Source of the DNA: XYD12-FULL-36-8 sp964613805
GTDB taxonomy: Bacteria; Bacteroidota; Ignavibacteria; Ignavibacteriales; Ignavibacteriaceae
Length of the DNA stretch: 64,000 bases
Assembly (NCBI GenBank): GCA_964613805.1
Contig: CAZTJF010000020.1
Coordinates: forward strand, 18,711 to 82,710
Direction of reading: 5' to 3'
Positions 8,475 through 17,034 of this stretch are shown piece by piece. The notes beneath the pieces were generated by a model. It saw only the letters and a program-made list of their open reading frames with translations, did no database searches and was not told where the DNA came from. The position numbers were made by a program, and so were the translations under genes. Each line of letters opens with the position of its first letter. Position 1 is the stretch's first letter.

Positions 8475-9061
8475 AATTATTTAAATCCGAACGAAGACTG
8501 CAAAAAATATCTTCGGCTGTAAAATCACGCCAATTTACTCTCCGCGTTGTTTTAGAAAATATTCATGATCCTCACAATGTAAGCGCAATATTCAGAACTT
8601 GTGATGCAGTTGGAGTTCCAAAAGTATCACTGATTTATTATTTGGAAAAGTTTCCAAGAATTGGAAAAAAATCCTCCGCTTCCGCATTCAAATGGGTTGA
8701 AAATGAAAAGTTTAGAAGTGTAAATGAATGCTATGAGTCATTAAGAAAAGAGGGATTCACTATTTATGCATCAACAATTTCCGATGATGCGATTGATTTG
8801 TATAAAATTGATCTTACGAAAAAGATTGCGATTGTACTTGGTAATGAACATCGTGGCGTCTCGGATGAAGCGGTAAAATTGGCAGATAAAAAATTTAAGA
8901 TTCCGATGTGCGGAATGGTGCAAAGTTTAAATGTTTCTGTAGCTGCTGCAATTGTTCTGTACGAAGCTCTTAGACAGAGAATGAAAAAAGGGTTTTACGA
9001 AAAAAGCGAATTGAGTGAAAATACATTAGATGAGCTGATTGAAAAGTGGGCAAGAAAATGA
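8471..9061 (+). CDS. TrmH-family RNA 2'-O-ribose methyltransferase
   Basis: A 196-aa SPOUT-fold methyltransferase, predicted to transfer a methyl group from SAM to a ribose 2'-OH, most likely tRNA Gm18 given the VVLENIHDPHNVSAIFRTCD opening that is typical of TrmH. The three SPOUT motifs are visible: motif 1 with the Asn and Arg of N-x-x-x-I-F-R-T, motif 2 IAIVLGNEHRGVS, and motif 3 IPMCGMVQSLNVSVAAAI that forms the SAM trefoil knot. Translation starts with GTG at 8471, overlapping the upstream gene's TGA (GTGA), consistent with coupling. The target RNA cannot be fixed from sequence alone. Confidence 0.88.
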   Translation: MKLFKSERRLQKISSAVKSRQFTLRVVLENIHDPHNVSAIFRTCDAVGVPKVSLIYYLEKFPRIGKKSSASAFKWVENEKFRSVNECYESLRKEGFTIYASTISDDAIDLYKIDLTKKIAIVLGNEHRGVSDEAVKLADKKFKIPMCGMVQSLNVSVAAAIVLYEALRQRMKKGFYEKSELSENTLDELIEKWARK

Positions 9062-9062
9062 T

Positions 9063-10355
9063 ATGATTCAAGAATTTAGTAGTATAGAAAAAGTCTCTGG
9101 TGAACTTGAATTATCAGGAGATAAATCTATTTCGCATCGTGCAGTTATTTTTTCTGCAATGGCTGATGGAGTCTCTGAGATTACTAATCTTTCGGATGGA
9201 GAAGATGTTAATTCAACAATTAATTGTCTTGAAGCGATTGGAAGTAAATTCGAAAGGGTTGGTAGATTGGTTAGGGTAGAGGGAAGAGGAATTAAAAATT
9301 TTACGAAACCTAATGCATCATTAAATGCAGGAAATTCCGGAACAACCGCAAGATTACTTAGTGGACTATTAGCTGCTCAAAATTTTGATTCAATAATTAC
9401 TGGAGATAAATCTCTTTACCAAAGACCAATGGATAGAGTAATTCAACCACTCAAATTAATGGAAGCAAGTATTGAATCCACAAAAAACGGAACTCTGCCT
9501 GTAAATATTTTTCCAGTTAAAGAACTCAAGGAAATTGATTATCAGTTACCGGTTGCGAGTGCACAAGTTAAAGGTGCTGTGCTTATTGCCGGGCTTCATT
9601 GTGATGGAATTACTTCAGTCTCTGATAAATACGCTACACGTGATCATACTGAAAGAATGCTCAATCTTAAAATATCATTTTTCCCTGGCTCCGGCGGCAG
9701 GGAAAAAATTATTTATGCATCTAAAGAAAATTATCCTGAAGGAAAATCTTATTTCGTTCCATCAGATATTTCCACAGGATCTTTTTTTATTGTTCTAACT
9801 TTACTATCAAGAAATTCAGAATTGATATTACGTCATGTCAGCTTGAATGAAACAAGAACCGGTATTCTAAAAGTTCTTAAAGAAATGGGCGGGAATATTG
9901 AAATTCAAAATGAAAAAAAATGTAACGGTGAACCATTTGGCGATATTCTCGTTAAAAGCAGCAAACTGAAAAACATTGAGTTAAAACGTGAAATCATTCC
10001 AAATATAATTGATGAAATACCTATACTTTCAGTTGCTGGATTATTTGCAGAAGGCAGTTTCCAAATTCAAAATGCGAAAGAGCTGCGAGAGAAAGAATCT
10101 GACAGAATACAGTCGTTGTGTCATAATTATCGTTTGTTGGGCTTGAGTGTAGATGAGACTTCCGACGGATTCTCGATCTCGGGAGAAATTAAAAATCACT
10201 CACTAGTCTTTGAAAGTTTTAATGATCATCGAATTGCGATGGCATTTTCAATTCTTTCTATGTTGTTAAAAGACGGTGCTAAAGTAAATAAATTTGAGTG
10301 TGTCGGTATCTCAAATCCAAATTTTATTTCTCAACTGAAAAGAGTTGTCCGTTAA
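9063..10355 (+). CDS. aroA: 3-phosphoshikimate 1-carboxyvinyltransferase (EPSP synthase)
   Basis: Catalyses transfer of the enolpyruvyl group of PEP to shikimate-3-phosphate in the shikimate pathway. From ATG 9063 it is 430 aa, the family size; an upstream TTG at 9039 in the same frame overlaps the methylase gene and is less likely. Signature segments: LSGDKSISHRAVI with K21 near the active site, NAGNSGTTARLLSG, YQRPMDRVIQPL, LPVASAQVKGAVLIAG, SDISTGSFFIV, DEIPILSVAGLFAEG, ELREKESDRI and FNDHRIAMAFSIL. The next gene, bshC, is convergent. No other aro genes are in the window. Confidence 0.95.
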   Translation: MIQEFSSIEKVSGELELSGDKSISHRAVIFSAMADGVSEITNLSDGEDVNSTINCLEAIGSKFERVGRLVRVEGRGIKNFTKPNASLNAGNSGTTARLLSGLLAAQNFDSIITGDKSLYQRPMDRVIQPLKLMEASIESTKNGTLPVNIFPVKELKEIDYQLPVASAQVKGAVLIAGLHCDGITSVSDKYATRDHTERMLNLKISFFPGSGGREKIIYASKENYPEGKSYFVPSDISTGSFFIVLTLLSRNSELILRHVSLNETRTGILKVLKEMGGNIEIQNEKKCNGEPFGDILVKSSKLKNIELKREIIPNIIDEIPILSVAGLFAEGSFQIQNAKELREKESDRIQSLCHNYRLLGLSVDETSDGFSISGEIKNHSLVFESFNDHRIAMAFSILSMLLKDGAKVNKFECVGISNPNFISQLKRVVR

Positions 10356-10443
10356 ATCAGAAAAGTTCATGACAAAAATATTTGATTTGAATATGCTTCT
10401 TTTTTTGAAGTGGATTCAGAGAAGAGTTTTTGAATTTTAGAAT

Positions 10444-12075
10444 CTATTCTATTTCAATTACCTGATGTTCAAATTTATTTATAGCCAGCTCTTCAAAAAT
10501 CTTTTGTAAAACCTCAACACCATATTTATTTGCATATTGAAAGAAGCCCAATTCTCTTTCCTGCAAATTCATATTTGGGAAAAGATTTGCAGAAGCTTTA
10601 TCAATTTGCCTAAGTGTTATTTCGTAACGTTTTTTTTGTGCCTCGACTGCCTTTGTATTTAGCTCATCAATATATGTCAAAATCTTAATATGGTATTTTG
10701 AAGCTACATCGGTCATTGTTTTTTCAATCTCAAATAATTTTTCTTTAAGATTATCAAATGTAAGATTGATTTGATTTTTTGATTCCCTAAATATTTCTTC
10801 AAGATTATTTTCGGAAATGCTGTTGATGATTTGATTCTTAAGTTTATTCGGGTCAGTAAAAAAATCAGTAATTCTCATTTCATATTTCTCAAGGATTGAT
10901 TTCAATGCTTTCTCCAGAATAGTTGCCGATGAGCGAGGATAAACTATTGCAGGATCAATATTGTAAAATTCATACAGAGGAAGAATTTGTGCAAAGTATG
11001 CAACCTCACTTGGACCGCCAACATAAAATGCTGTGGAAAAAAGAAAATCTTGGCAGATAGGTCGCAGCAATACATTTGGACTAAATTTTTCCGGTTCCGA
11101 ATCAATTAAATTATTGAGCTCTTCATATGAGAATTTTTTCCGTTTTCCTTTAAGTCTGAATTCATTCTCAACCGGTTCGATGACATATCTGCCTTCATCG
11201 TAGTTGTAAAATAAATTGATTGGGCGAATTTTTACCTGCGCATGATATAGCTCTTCGAGATTAGCAGAAATTTTTACAACTTTTTCTGTGTGATTGCGGA
11301 AATCGCTTATCTCTTTTTTGAAAACAGGTTTTAGCAGTTCTTTAACTTTTACGTCTTGTGGATCAAATATTATAAGTCCGTATTGATCAAATAACCAAAA
11401 CAAAAGCTGTTTGAAAGATTCCTTGAATGTTTTTTCTTCTTTATAAATACCTTTAAGATTTTCAAGGAGGGGAGTTTTGAATTCCGAGTTTCGCAACTGG
11501 CTCTCGAAATCCTTCATGAACTGATTTATTGATTCTTTAAATTTAAGATGACCAACACTGCCACGATTTTGATCTTCTTCAGTTGTTTCATCGTTATAGG
11601 ATAACTTATTTAGCTCGCTGTTTTCGTTAAGTATATTTATTGATCGCACTTCATCAAAATCATGATCATCACCTTCGAGCCAGAAAACAGGAACAAAATG
11701 ATAATTATCGTGGCGCTCAGATAAGTGTGAGCAAAGTTTTATAGCTGTTATTATTTTATAAAAAGTGTAAAGCGGACCACCTAAAATTCCAAGCTGCTGC
11801 CCAGTAACTACTGCAAGCGTTTCCTTGCTTTTTAGCAGCGAGATGTTTTTTAAGGTTTTAGATGAAGCGTTTAGCGACTGATATTGGTTGAGGATTATAG
11901 CTGAAAGTTCGTTGCGAGATTCCTTCGGGGATTCACTCATCCGGCTAAATTTTTCAATGAACTGTTCTTTATTGCGAAAATCATATTTGTAAAACCTCTG
12001 GACTTTATCAAAACTATAAATGTAATCTAGAAATAGTTTTGTGTTTCCGGGAATCTCTTTAAAATTAATGAACAT
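10444..12075 (-). CDS. bshC: Bacillithiol synthase BshC (cysteine-adding enzyme)
   Basis: Putative last enzyme of bacillithiol synthesis, joining cysteine to glucosaminyl-malate. At 543 aa it has the family length. The nucleotide-binding-like Rossmann core contains VVTGQQLGILGGPLYTFYK and PVFWLEGDDHDFDEV, both diagnostic of BshC, and a long C-terminal coiled coil (about residues 425-520). I chose the ATG at 12075: a GGAG motif lies 5 nt upstream, while an in-frame GTG at 12081 starts two codons earlier. Convergent with aroA, 88 bp apart. BshA and BshB were not found in the window; relatives in Chlorobiota make N-methyl-bacillithiol, so the thiol here could be either. Confidence 0.92.
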   Translation of the reverse strand: MFINFKEIPGNTKLFLDYIYSFDKVQRFYKYDFRNKEQFIEKFSRMSESPKESRNELSAIILNQYQSLNASSKTLKNISLLKSKETLAVVTGQQLGILGGPLYTFYKIITAIKLCSHLSERHDNYHFVPVFWLEGDDHDFDEVRSINILNENSELNKLSYNDETTEEDQNRGSVGHLKFKESINQFMKDFESQLRNSEFKTPLLENLKGIYKEEKTFKESFKQLLFWLFDQYGLIIFDPQDVKVKELLKPVFKKEISDFRNHTEKVVKISANLEELYHAQVKIRPINLFYNYDEGRYVIEPVENEFRLKGKRKKFSYEELNNLIDSEPEKFSPNVLLRPICQDFLFSTAFYVGGPSEVAYFAQILPLYEFYNIDPAIVYPRSSATILEKALKSILEKYEMRITDFFTDPNKLKNQIINSISENNLEEIFRESKNQINLTFDNLKEKLFEIEKTMTDVASKYHIKILTYIDELNTKAVEAQKKRYEITLRQIDKASANLFPNMNLQERELGFFQYANKYGVEVLQKIFEELAINKFEHQVIEIE

Positions 12076-12142
12076 TGACACTCCAAAGGTTTATTTTTCT
12101 TGATTAAAACTAAGAAAATCTAATTTCCATCACAAATATTTA

Positions 12143-13255
12143 GTGAATAATACTCACCCGATCTGTACTGGGATCACATGCAATTTCTTTCGAGTAGAAG
12201 AATATTTAAGTATTTTGCTTTCAAAAATCAGACAGCATTTGGAAATAAATCTCTTTAAATATTTTACTTTAAGAAGAACTCTTAATATTTTGAAGATAGT
12301 GGGTTCTTTTGCTGTCTCAAGAGTGCTAAGAAAACCAATCGTGTGGGGAATGCCAATAACCTACTCGGTCGAACCAACAAATTTTTGTAACCTTAAATGC
12401 CCCGAATGTCCGTCAGGAACAGGTGAACTTACACGACCATTAGGTTTATTAAAAGTTGAAAATTTTAAAAAGATTATTGACCAAATAAGCGAAACGGGTT
12501 TTTATATTCAGCTATTTTTTCAGGGCGAACCATATCTTCATAAAAAATTAAATGAAATGATTGAGTATGCTCAAAGTAAAAAAATATATGTATCGGTAAG
12601 TACAAATGGTAATTTAATATCGGATAAGAACATTGATAAATTGATGGAGCATGTTCCCGACAAAATTATTTTCTCGCTCGATGGTTTGGATGAGGAAAGC
12701 TATCAAAATTATAGGGTTGGTGGAACATTCAAGCAAGCAGATGAAGCACTAATATTAATTTCTGAAGCAAAAAAAAAATTAAATCTTAAGAAACCATTTA
12801 TTGAACTTCAATATATTGTAATGAAGCAGAATGAACACTTGCTGGATGAAGTGGCTTTGTATGGTAAAAGACGGGGAGTTGATCGAGTAGTATTTAAGAC
12901 CATGCAAGTTTCTTCTTACGATAGTGCATTAAAATTTTTACCAACAAAAAATGAACACTCCCGATACATTCTGCAGGACAACAGCTATAAAATTAAAGGT
13001 CCGCTTAAGAACCATTGTTTTGCTTTATGGCGAACCGCTGTAATCACATGGGATAACAAAATGGTTCCTTGCTGCTTTGATAAAGATGCAAATTATGTGC
13101 TTGGAGACCTTAATTATTCCTCGATTGAAAAAATCTGGAAATCTGAGCTTTATCAAAATTTTAGGATGGGAGTACTTTCAAATCGAACAGGAATTAGTAT
13201 GTGCAGTAATTGCACTGAAGGATTGAAAGTAAATATCTTTCAGATGGAAAATTAA
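12143..13255 (+). CDS. Radical SAM/SPASM domain protein
   Basis: A 370-aa iron-sulfur enzyme. The radical SAM cluster motif CNLKCPEC (C82, C86, C89) follows a strand reading SVEPTNF, and the C-terminal part holds a SPASM-like Cys set (HCFALW, PCCFD, MCSNC) that would bind auxiliary clusters, with the pattern GDLNYSSIEKIW common to SPASM proteins. Substrate is unknown; such proteins in glycan loci often modify sugars or lipid-linked intermediates. The assumed start is a GTG at 12143 with no clear ribosome binding site, and the first 80 residues are weakly conserved, so a later start is possible. Directly followed, after 5 bp, by a flippase-like gene and then a glycosyltransferase, so these three form an operon. 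Confidence 0.85.
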   Translation: MNNTHPICTGITCNFFRVEEYLSILLSKIRQHLEINLFKYFTLRRTLNILKIVGSFAVSRVLRKPIVWGMPITYSVEPTNFCNLKCPECPSGTGELTRPLGLLKVENFKKIIDQISETGFYIQLFFQGEPYLHKKLNEMIEYAQSKKIYVSVSTNGNLISDKNIDKLMEHVPDKIIFSLDGLDEESYQNYRVGGTFKQADEALILISEAKKKLNLKKPFIELQYIVMKQNEHLLDEVALYGKRRGVDRVVFKTMQVSSYDSALKFLPTKNEHSRYILQDNSYKIKGPLKNHCFALWRTAVITWDNKMVPCCFDKDANYVLGDLNYSSIEKIWKSELYQNFRMGVLSNRTGISMCSNCTEGLKVNIFQMEN

Positions 13256-13260
13256 TTCTC

Positions 13261-14250
13261 ATGAATTTTATGAGTAATAGTCATAATACAATTACCCTCA
13301 AAATTTCGAATCACAAAACCAAAATTTATTTAGTTCTACGGGTTATAGTTGCATTATCATTATTGTTCTATCTTATTTCATTTGTTGAACTTGATAATAT
13401 TGTATCAACTTTTCTAAGTTCTGATATATTACTTCTCAGTTTAAGTGTGCTTCTTCTGCTTCCCAATATCTATTTGCAATATTGGAAATGGAAATTAACT
13501 TGTGAAAAATTAATTGGGGCAAAAAGCCGAAGGAAAGTTTTGATGTCATTATTTTATGGATTTCCTGCTGCGGTTTTTACCCCCGCAAGGGCTGGTGAAT
13601 ATTTTGGCAGGGGATTAGCTTTTAAAGAATTTCATTTTTCTGAAATAGTACTTGCTACTTTAGTTGATAAACTTTTCACAATACTGGTGACTTTCATTTT
13701 AGGAAGCATGGGTATGATATTATTCATAAGTTATTATTATGAATCAAGTGTTCACATTCCAATGCCGCTAATGATTACATTTTTAGTGTTAACGATATTA
13801 GCTGTTGCATTTATATTTTCAGATTTGGAATGGCTGTACAAATTTATTTCACCAGTGTTAAAATTTAAGTTCTTCGCAAAGATTGGTGAAAGACTTATGA
13901 TATTGAGAAACCTTGATCGAAGCTTTGTTCTTAAAATGATGTTTATTTCAAGTTTATTTTTTATCTGTTACCTAATTCAGTTTACAATTCTTCTCGCATC
14001 ATTTTCTCATCACTTTGATTTTTCAAAGTTTTTTTTGGCTGCTTTAGTTATCATGTTCTCTAAAACGATTTTATCACCGATTTCTTTTAGCGAACTTGGC
14101 ATAAGAGAAGGTGCCTCAATATTTTTCTTAACTCAAATGGGTGAATCTGCAAGCACAGCATTAAATGCATCGCTGACTTTGTTTGCAATAAATATACTTC
14201 TCCCATCACTTATTGGAATGATTCTTCTTTTTGTTAAAAGTGATGATTGA
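13261..14250 (+). CDS. Flippase-like LPG-synthase transmembrane (UPF0104) protein
   Basis: A 329-aa polytopic membrane protein with about 8 hydrophobic segments. The FPAAVFTPARAGEYFGRG motif in the middle and FSELGIREGASIFF near the end are the two hallmarks of the lysylphosphatidylglycerol-synthase transmembrane domain family (AglD/MprF-like flippase domain). Without the soluble aminoacyl-transferase part, it is more likely to move lipid-linked intermediates than to make lysyl-phosphatidylglycerol. It lies 5 bp behind the radical SAM gene and overlaps the glycosyltransferase start by 8 bp. Two further paralogues occur at 32233 and 43356. Confidence 0.85.
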   Translation: MNFMSNSHNTITLKISNHKTKIYLVLRVIVALSLLFYLISFVELDNIVSTFLSSDILLLSLSVLLLLPNIYLQYWKWKLTCEKLIGAKSRRKVLMSLFYGFPAAVFTPARAGEYFGRGLAFKEFHFSEIVLATLVDKLFTILVTFILGSMGMILFISYYYESSVHIPMPLMITFLVLTILAVAFIFSDLEWLYKFISPVLKFKFFAKIGERLMILRNLDRSFVLKMMFISSLFFICYLIQFTILLASFSHHFDFSKFFLAALVIMFSKTILSPISFSELGIREGASIFFLTQMGESASTALNASLTLFAINILLPSLIGMILLFVKSDD

Positions 14251-15379
14251 GATAATACTGCTTTTCATTTTTACTTTTCTTCTTATCAATTACATTTTAT
14301 TTCTTTTAGAAATATTATCCGGTCTCAAAAATATTTCAACTAGAAAAGAAGAAAAGATTTCCGAGGAATTTGTTTCCGTTATTATTCCTTTCCGAAATGA
14401 ATCCGAAAATATTTTAAAAAGTTTGAAAAGTTTAACGGAGCAAGATTATCCAATCGAAAAATATGAGGTGATTTATGTAAACGATTCATCAACTGATGAT
14501 TCACTATCTAAGATAGTGGCTACTAAGAAGCCAAGCCATTTCAGTGTTATCTCACTTTCTGATTTTTCAAGTGCAAAAGCATTTAAGAAGAAAGCTGTGA
14601 GATTTGGGATTGAGAATGCTCGTGGTTCAATTATCGTAACAACCGATGCTGATTGCATACATAGTCGTAGCTGGTTAAGAGAATTATTGTCAAATTTTGA
14701 TTGTCATACCGGATTTATTTCTGGCCCTGTTGGCTTTGAAGCCGGCGAGAATATTTTTTCAAAAATTCAGGCATTAGAATTTGCTGGGTTGATAATTTGT
14801 GGGGCAGGACTAATTGGAAAAGGAAAGCCAACAATTTGCAATGGTGCTAATTTGGCTTTCAGGAAAAGTGTGTTCAAACAACTTAATGGATACAGCGATC
14901 AAATGCATCTATCTTCCGGCGAAGATGAGTTACTAATGCAAAAAATTTCTGCTGAAACTGACTACAATGTAAAGTTCTGTTGGAGTAAAGATGCACTTGT
15001 TTTCACCCACCCAAATAAAAATATTAATGATTTCTTTCAACAACGTAAACGCTGGGCAAGCAAAGGGCTTTTTTATAAGAATAATGTTTTGATATTTCGA
15101 TTAATATTTATTTATCTTTTCTATCTTGGCATCATTGCACAGATTTTTCTTTCAATATTCTTGTCAAAAATATTTTTAGTTTCTTTAATTGTTTCTTTAA
15201 TCCTCAAATCTTCCCTTGAATATATAATCATTTCTAAGGGAAGAGATTTTCTTTTCAATCGCGATTTATTGAAATATTTTTTTATGAGCGAAATATTCCA
15301 GATTATTTATTTGATAATTGCTGGAGTTAGCGGAGCTTTTGGCAGTTTCAAGTGGAAAGAACGCATCATAAAGAGATAA
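14243..15379 (+). CDS. Membrane GT2 glycosyltransferase
   Basis: A 378-aa processive-type family 2 glycosyltransferase. It has an N-terminal membrane helix (residues 3-25), a GT-A catalytic domain beginning FVSVIIPFRNE, the nucleotide-sugar motif TDADC (DXD), the acceptor-side GEDELLMQKI, and the QQRKRWASKG motif (QxxRW) of cellulose-synthase-like enzymes, then about three C-terminal membrane helices. The ATG at 14243 is the preferred start; a TTG lies four codons upstream at 14231. It overlaps the flippase gene and ends the three-gene operon. Sugar donor and acceptor are unknown. Confidence 0.85.
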   Translation: MIEIILLFIFTFLLINYILFLLEILSGLKNISTRKEEKISEEFVSVIIPFRNESENILKSLKSLTEQDYPIEKYEVIYVNDSSTDDSLSKIVATKKPSHFSVISLSDFSSAKAFKKKAVRFGIENARGSIIVTTDADCIHSRSWLRELLSNFDCHTGFISGPVGFEAGENIFSKIQALEFAGLIICGAGLIGKGKPTICNGANLAFRKSVFKQLNGYSDQMHLSSGEDELLMQKISAETDYNVKFCWSKDALVFTHPNKNINDFFQQRKRWASKGLFYKNNVLIFRLIFIYLFYLGIIAQIFLSIFLSKIFLVSLIVSLILKSSLEYIIISKGRDFLFNRDLLKYFFMSEIFQIIYLIIAGVSGAFGSFKWKERIIKR

Positions 15380-15502
15380 AAAACTGACCTCATTCATAAT
15401 TTAGCTTTTATTAATCGTCCACTAAAATATTTACTTTGTTTAGAATAGTGAACAAAGTCCGTAAATAATTCTCTCAAATTCAACTCAGCGTTGATTTCTT
15501 TA

Positions 15503-15518
15503 TGGCATATTCATTGCC
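15503..15518 (+). promoter_or_regulatory. Sigma-54 type -24/-12 promoter
   Basis: The 16-mer TGGCATATTCATTGCC has GG at 15504-15505 and GC at 15516-15517, with exactly 10 bases between, as required for RpoN. Its pattern is TGGCA-N6-TTGC. The expected start site, about 12 nt on, leaves a leader of roughly 28 nt before the GGAGG ribosome binding site and the ATG at 15557. Recognised by eye from the consensus; the activator site is not identified. Confidence 0.6.
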
Positions 15519-15556
15519 TAACATGATTTGAATTAAACAATTTTTGGAGGTCTAAA

Positions 15557-16915
15557 ATGAAACGGTTAATAATAATCTTAATGCTTTTCGTTGGTCTCAC
15601 AGCCATCATAGAAGCAAAATCCAATAAGCATATTAATGCTTACAGCTCATTTTATTCACATCTTTCTCCATATGGTATTTGGGTGGAATTTAACGATGGA
15701 TTGGTTGCATGGCGTCCTACAATAATGCGTAGAGGTTGGGCTCCTTACAGCATAGGAAGATGGATTTGGACAGATTACGGCTGGTATTGGGATTCATATG
15801 AATCCTTCGGTTATATTACTTATCATTACGGAAGATGGTATTATGATGATTATTACGGCTGGATCTGGATTCCTGATTACGACTGGGCTCCTGCTTGGGT
15901 TGAATGGAGATATGATGACAGTTACATTGGCTGGGCTCCGCTGCCTCCTTATGCAATATACTCGATGAACATAGGAGTTCATTTTACTTTTAATTATGTA
16001 ACACCATACTCTCATTGGCATTTTGTAAACTATAATTATATGTGTGATCCATATGTTTACAAATACTATGTTGGTCCAAAGTATAAGTATAGAGTTTTCT
16101 CAAACACTAAATACAGAAATGACTATGGATATTCAAATGGGAGAATTATTAACAGAGGCGTTGATATTGGTGAAGTTAGAACAAGAAGTGGACAAGATAT
16201 CAGACAAAGAAATTTGCAGCAAGTTTCTGATATAAGAGAAATATCCAGAAGTGATAAAGATCGAAAAATGGAAAGGAGTACCGATGCTGTTCGAACATAT
16301 ATTCCATCTCGTGAAGAGCTGATGAAAGATAATGTTCGTGACACAGATGTTAGAAAAATTGAGAGACATTCAACACTTGAAACGTCAAGATTGCAGCTTG
16401 GTGATAGGAAAGATTTTAGAGAAGATGTTGGAAGCAGAAATCGAAATGATGATTCTAAGAATATTTTTAGAGAAAAAGAACTTAAGGAAAATAATGGTGA
16501 AAATAATCGAAGAGAAAACCTGGACACCAGAAAGCAAAATGATGTAAGAAGAGAAAATGTAACTGAAATTGAGCGAAAACGTGCGCAAGAAAAAATTGAT
16601 ATTGAAAGAAAGCGTGATGAAGAAACACGGATTATGAATGAGCGTCAGAAAAGAGAGAATTCAGTAAACGAAAATCAGAACAAACGTAACGATATTAACA
16701 AATCGAGAACTGAAGAAAAGGAAGTCAGGAGGCAAAGAGATATTCAAATCCAGCGGGAACAGAATGAAGTGAAAGTTGAAAGAAAAATGGAAACAAATAA
16801 GCAAGAAAACCGAACCTTCAATCGCAATGATGAACAGAAAAAAAATGATTCACGTAACAATGAACGCAGTACTGGTAATGAAAGAAAAACCTCTGAGCGA
16901 ACTAGAAGCAGATAA
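15557..16915 (+). CDS. Secreted DUF6600 (YXWGXW-type) protein with charged low-complexity tail
   Basis: A 452-aa protein of unknown role. It begins with a signal peptide (cleavage near EAKS, residue about 21). Residues 30-150 form a Trp/Tyr-rich region with repeated units such as YGIWVEF, WTDYGWYWDS, YYGWIWIPDYDWAPAWVEW and YIGWAPLPPY, typical of DUF6600. From about residue 210 to the end the chain is almost only Arg, Glu, Lys, Asp and Asn, predicted to be a long disordered or coiled-coil rod, with no C-terminal sorting domain. A strong GGAGG ribosome site lies 7 nt before the ATG, a sigma-54-like promoter is further upstream, and a stem-loop terminator follows: a stand-alone, probably inducible transcript. 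Confidence 0.8.
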   Translation: MKRLIIILMLFVGLTAIIEAKSNKHINAYSSFYSHLSPYGIWVEFNDGLVAWRPTIMRRGWAPYSIGRWIWTDYGWYWDSYESFGYITYHYGRWYYDDYYGWIWIPDYDWAPAWVEWRYDDSYIGWAPLPPYAIYSMNIGVHFTFNYVTPYSHWHFVNYNYMCDPYVYKYYVGPKYKYRVFSNTKYRNDYGYSNGRIINRGVDIGEVRTRSGQDIRQRNLQQVSDIREISRSDKDRKMERSTDAVRTYIPSREELMKDNVRDTDVRKIERHSTLETSRLQLGDRKDFREDVGSRNRNDDSKNIFREKELKENNGENNRRENLDTRKQNDVRRENVTEIERKRAQEKIDIERKRDEETRIMNERQKRENSVNENQNKRNDINKSRTEEKEVRRQRDIQIQREQNEVKVERKMETNKQENRTFNRNDEQKKNDSRNNERSTGNERKTSERTRSR

Positions 16916-16938
16916 AAGGAACTAAATCTTTCTCCACT

Positions 16939-16972
16939 AACGGTGCTGGCATGAAAGTCAACACCGTTTTTT
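16939..16972 (+). terminator. Rho-independent terminator after the DUF6600 gene
   Basis: The stem AACGGTG (16939-16945) pairs with CACCGTT (16962-16968) across a 16-nt loop, followed by a run of T residues. It lies 24 bp after the stop codon at 16915. Confidence 0.7.
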
Positions 16973-17034
16973 ATTATGATTTCTTGTTCAATTTTACAAA
17001 ATTGCCGCCACCTAATTTTAGTTTAAGGTAAATA

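Noticed and set aside
11910..11940. A GATTCCTTCGGGGATTC string in bshC resembling the hpnE palindrome
   Set aside because: It falls in a normal conserved coding stretch with no direct repeat or frame-preserving insert; similarity is weak.
16123..16527. 134-aa antisense frame inside the DUF6600 gene
   Set aside because: It is an artefact of the Arg/Glu/Asn-rich codon composition of the plus-strand tail; product is low-complexity Ser/Leu/Phe with no start signal.
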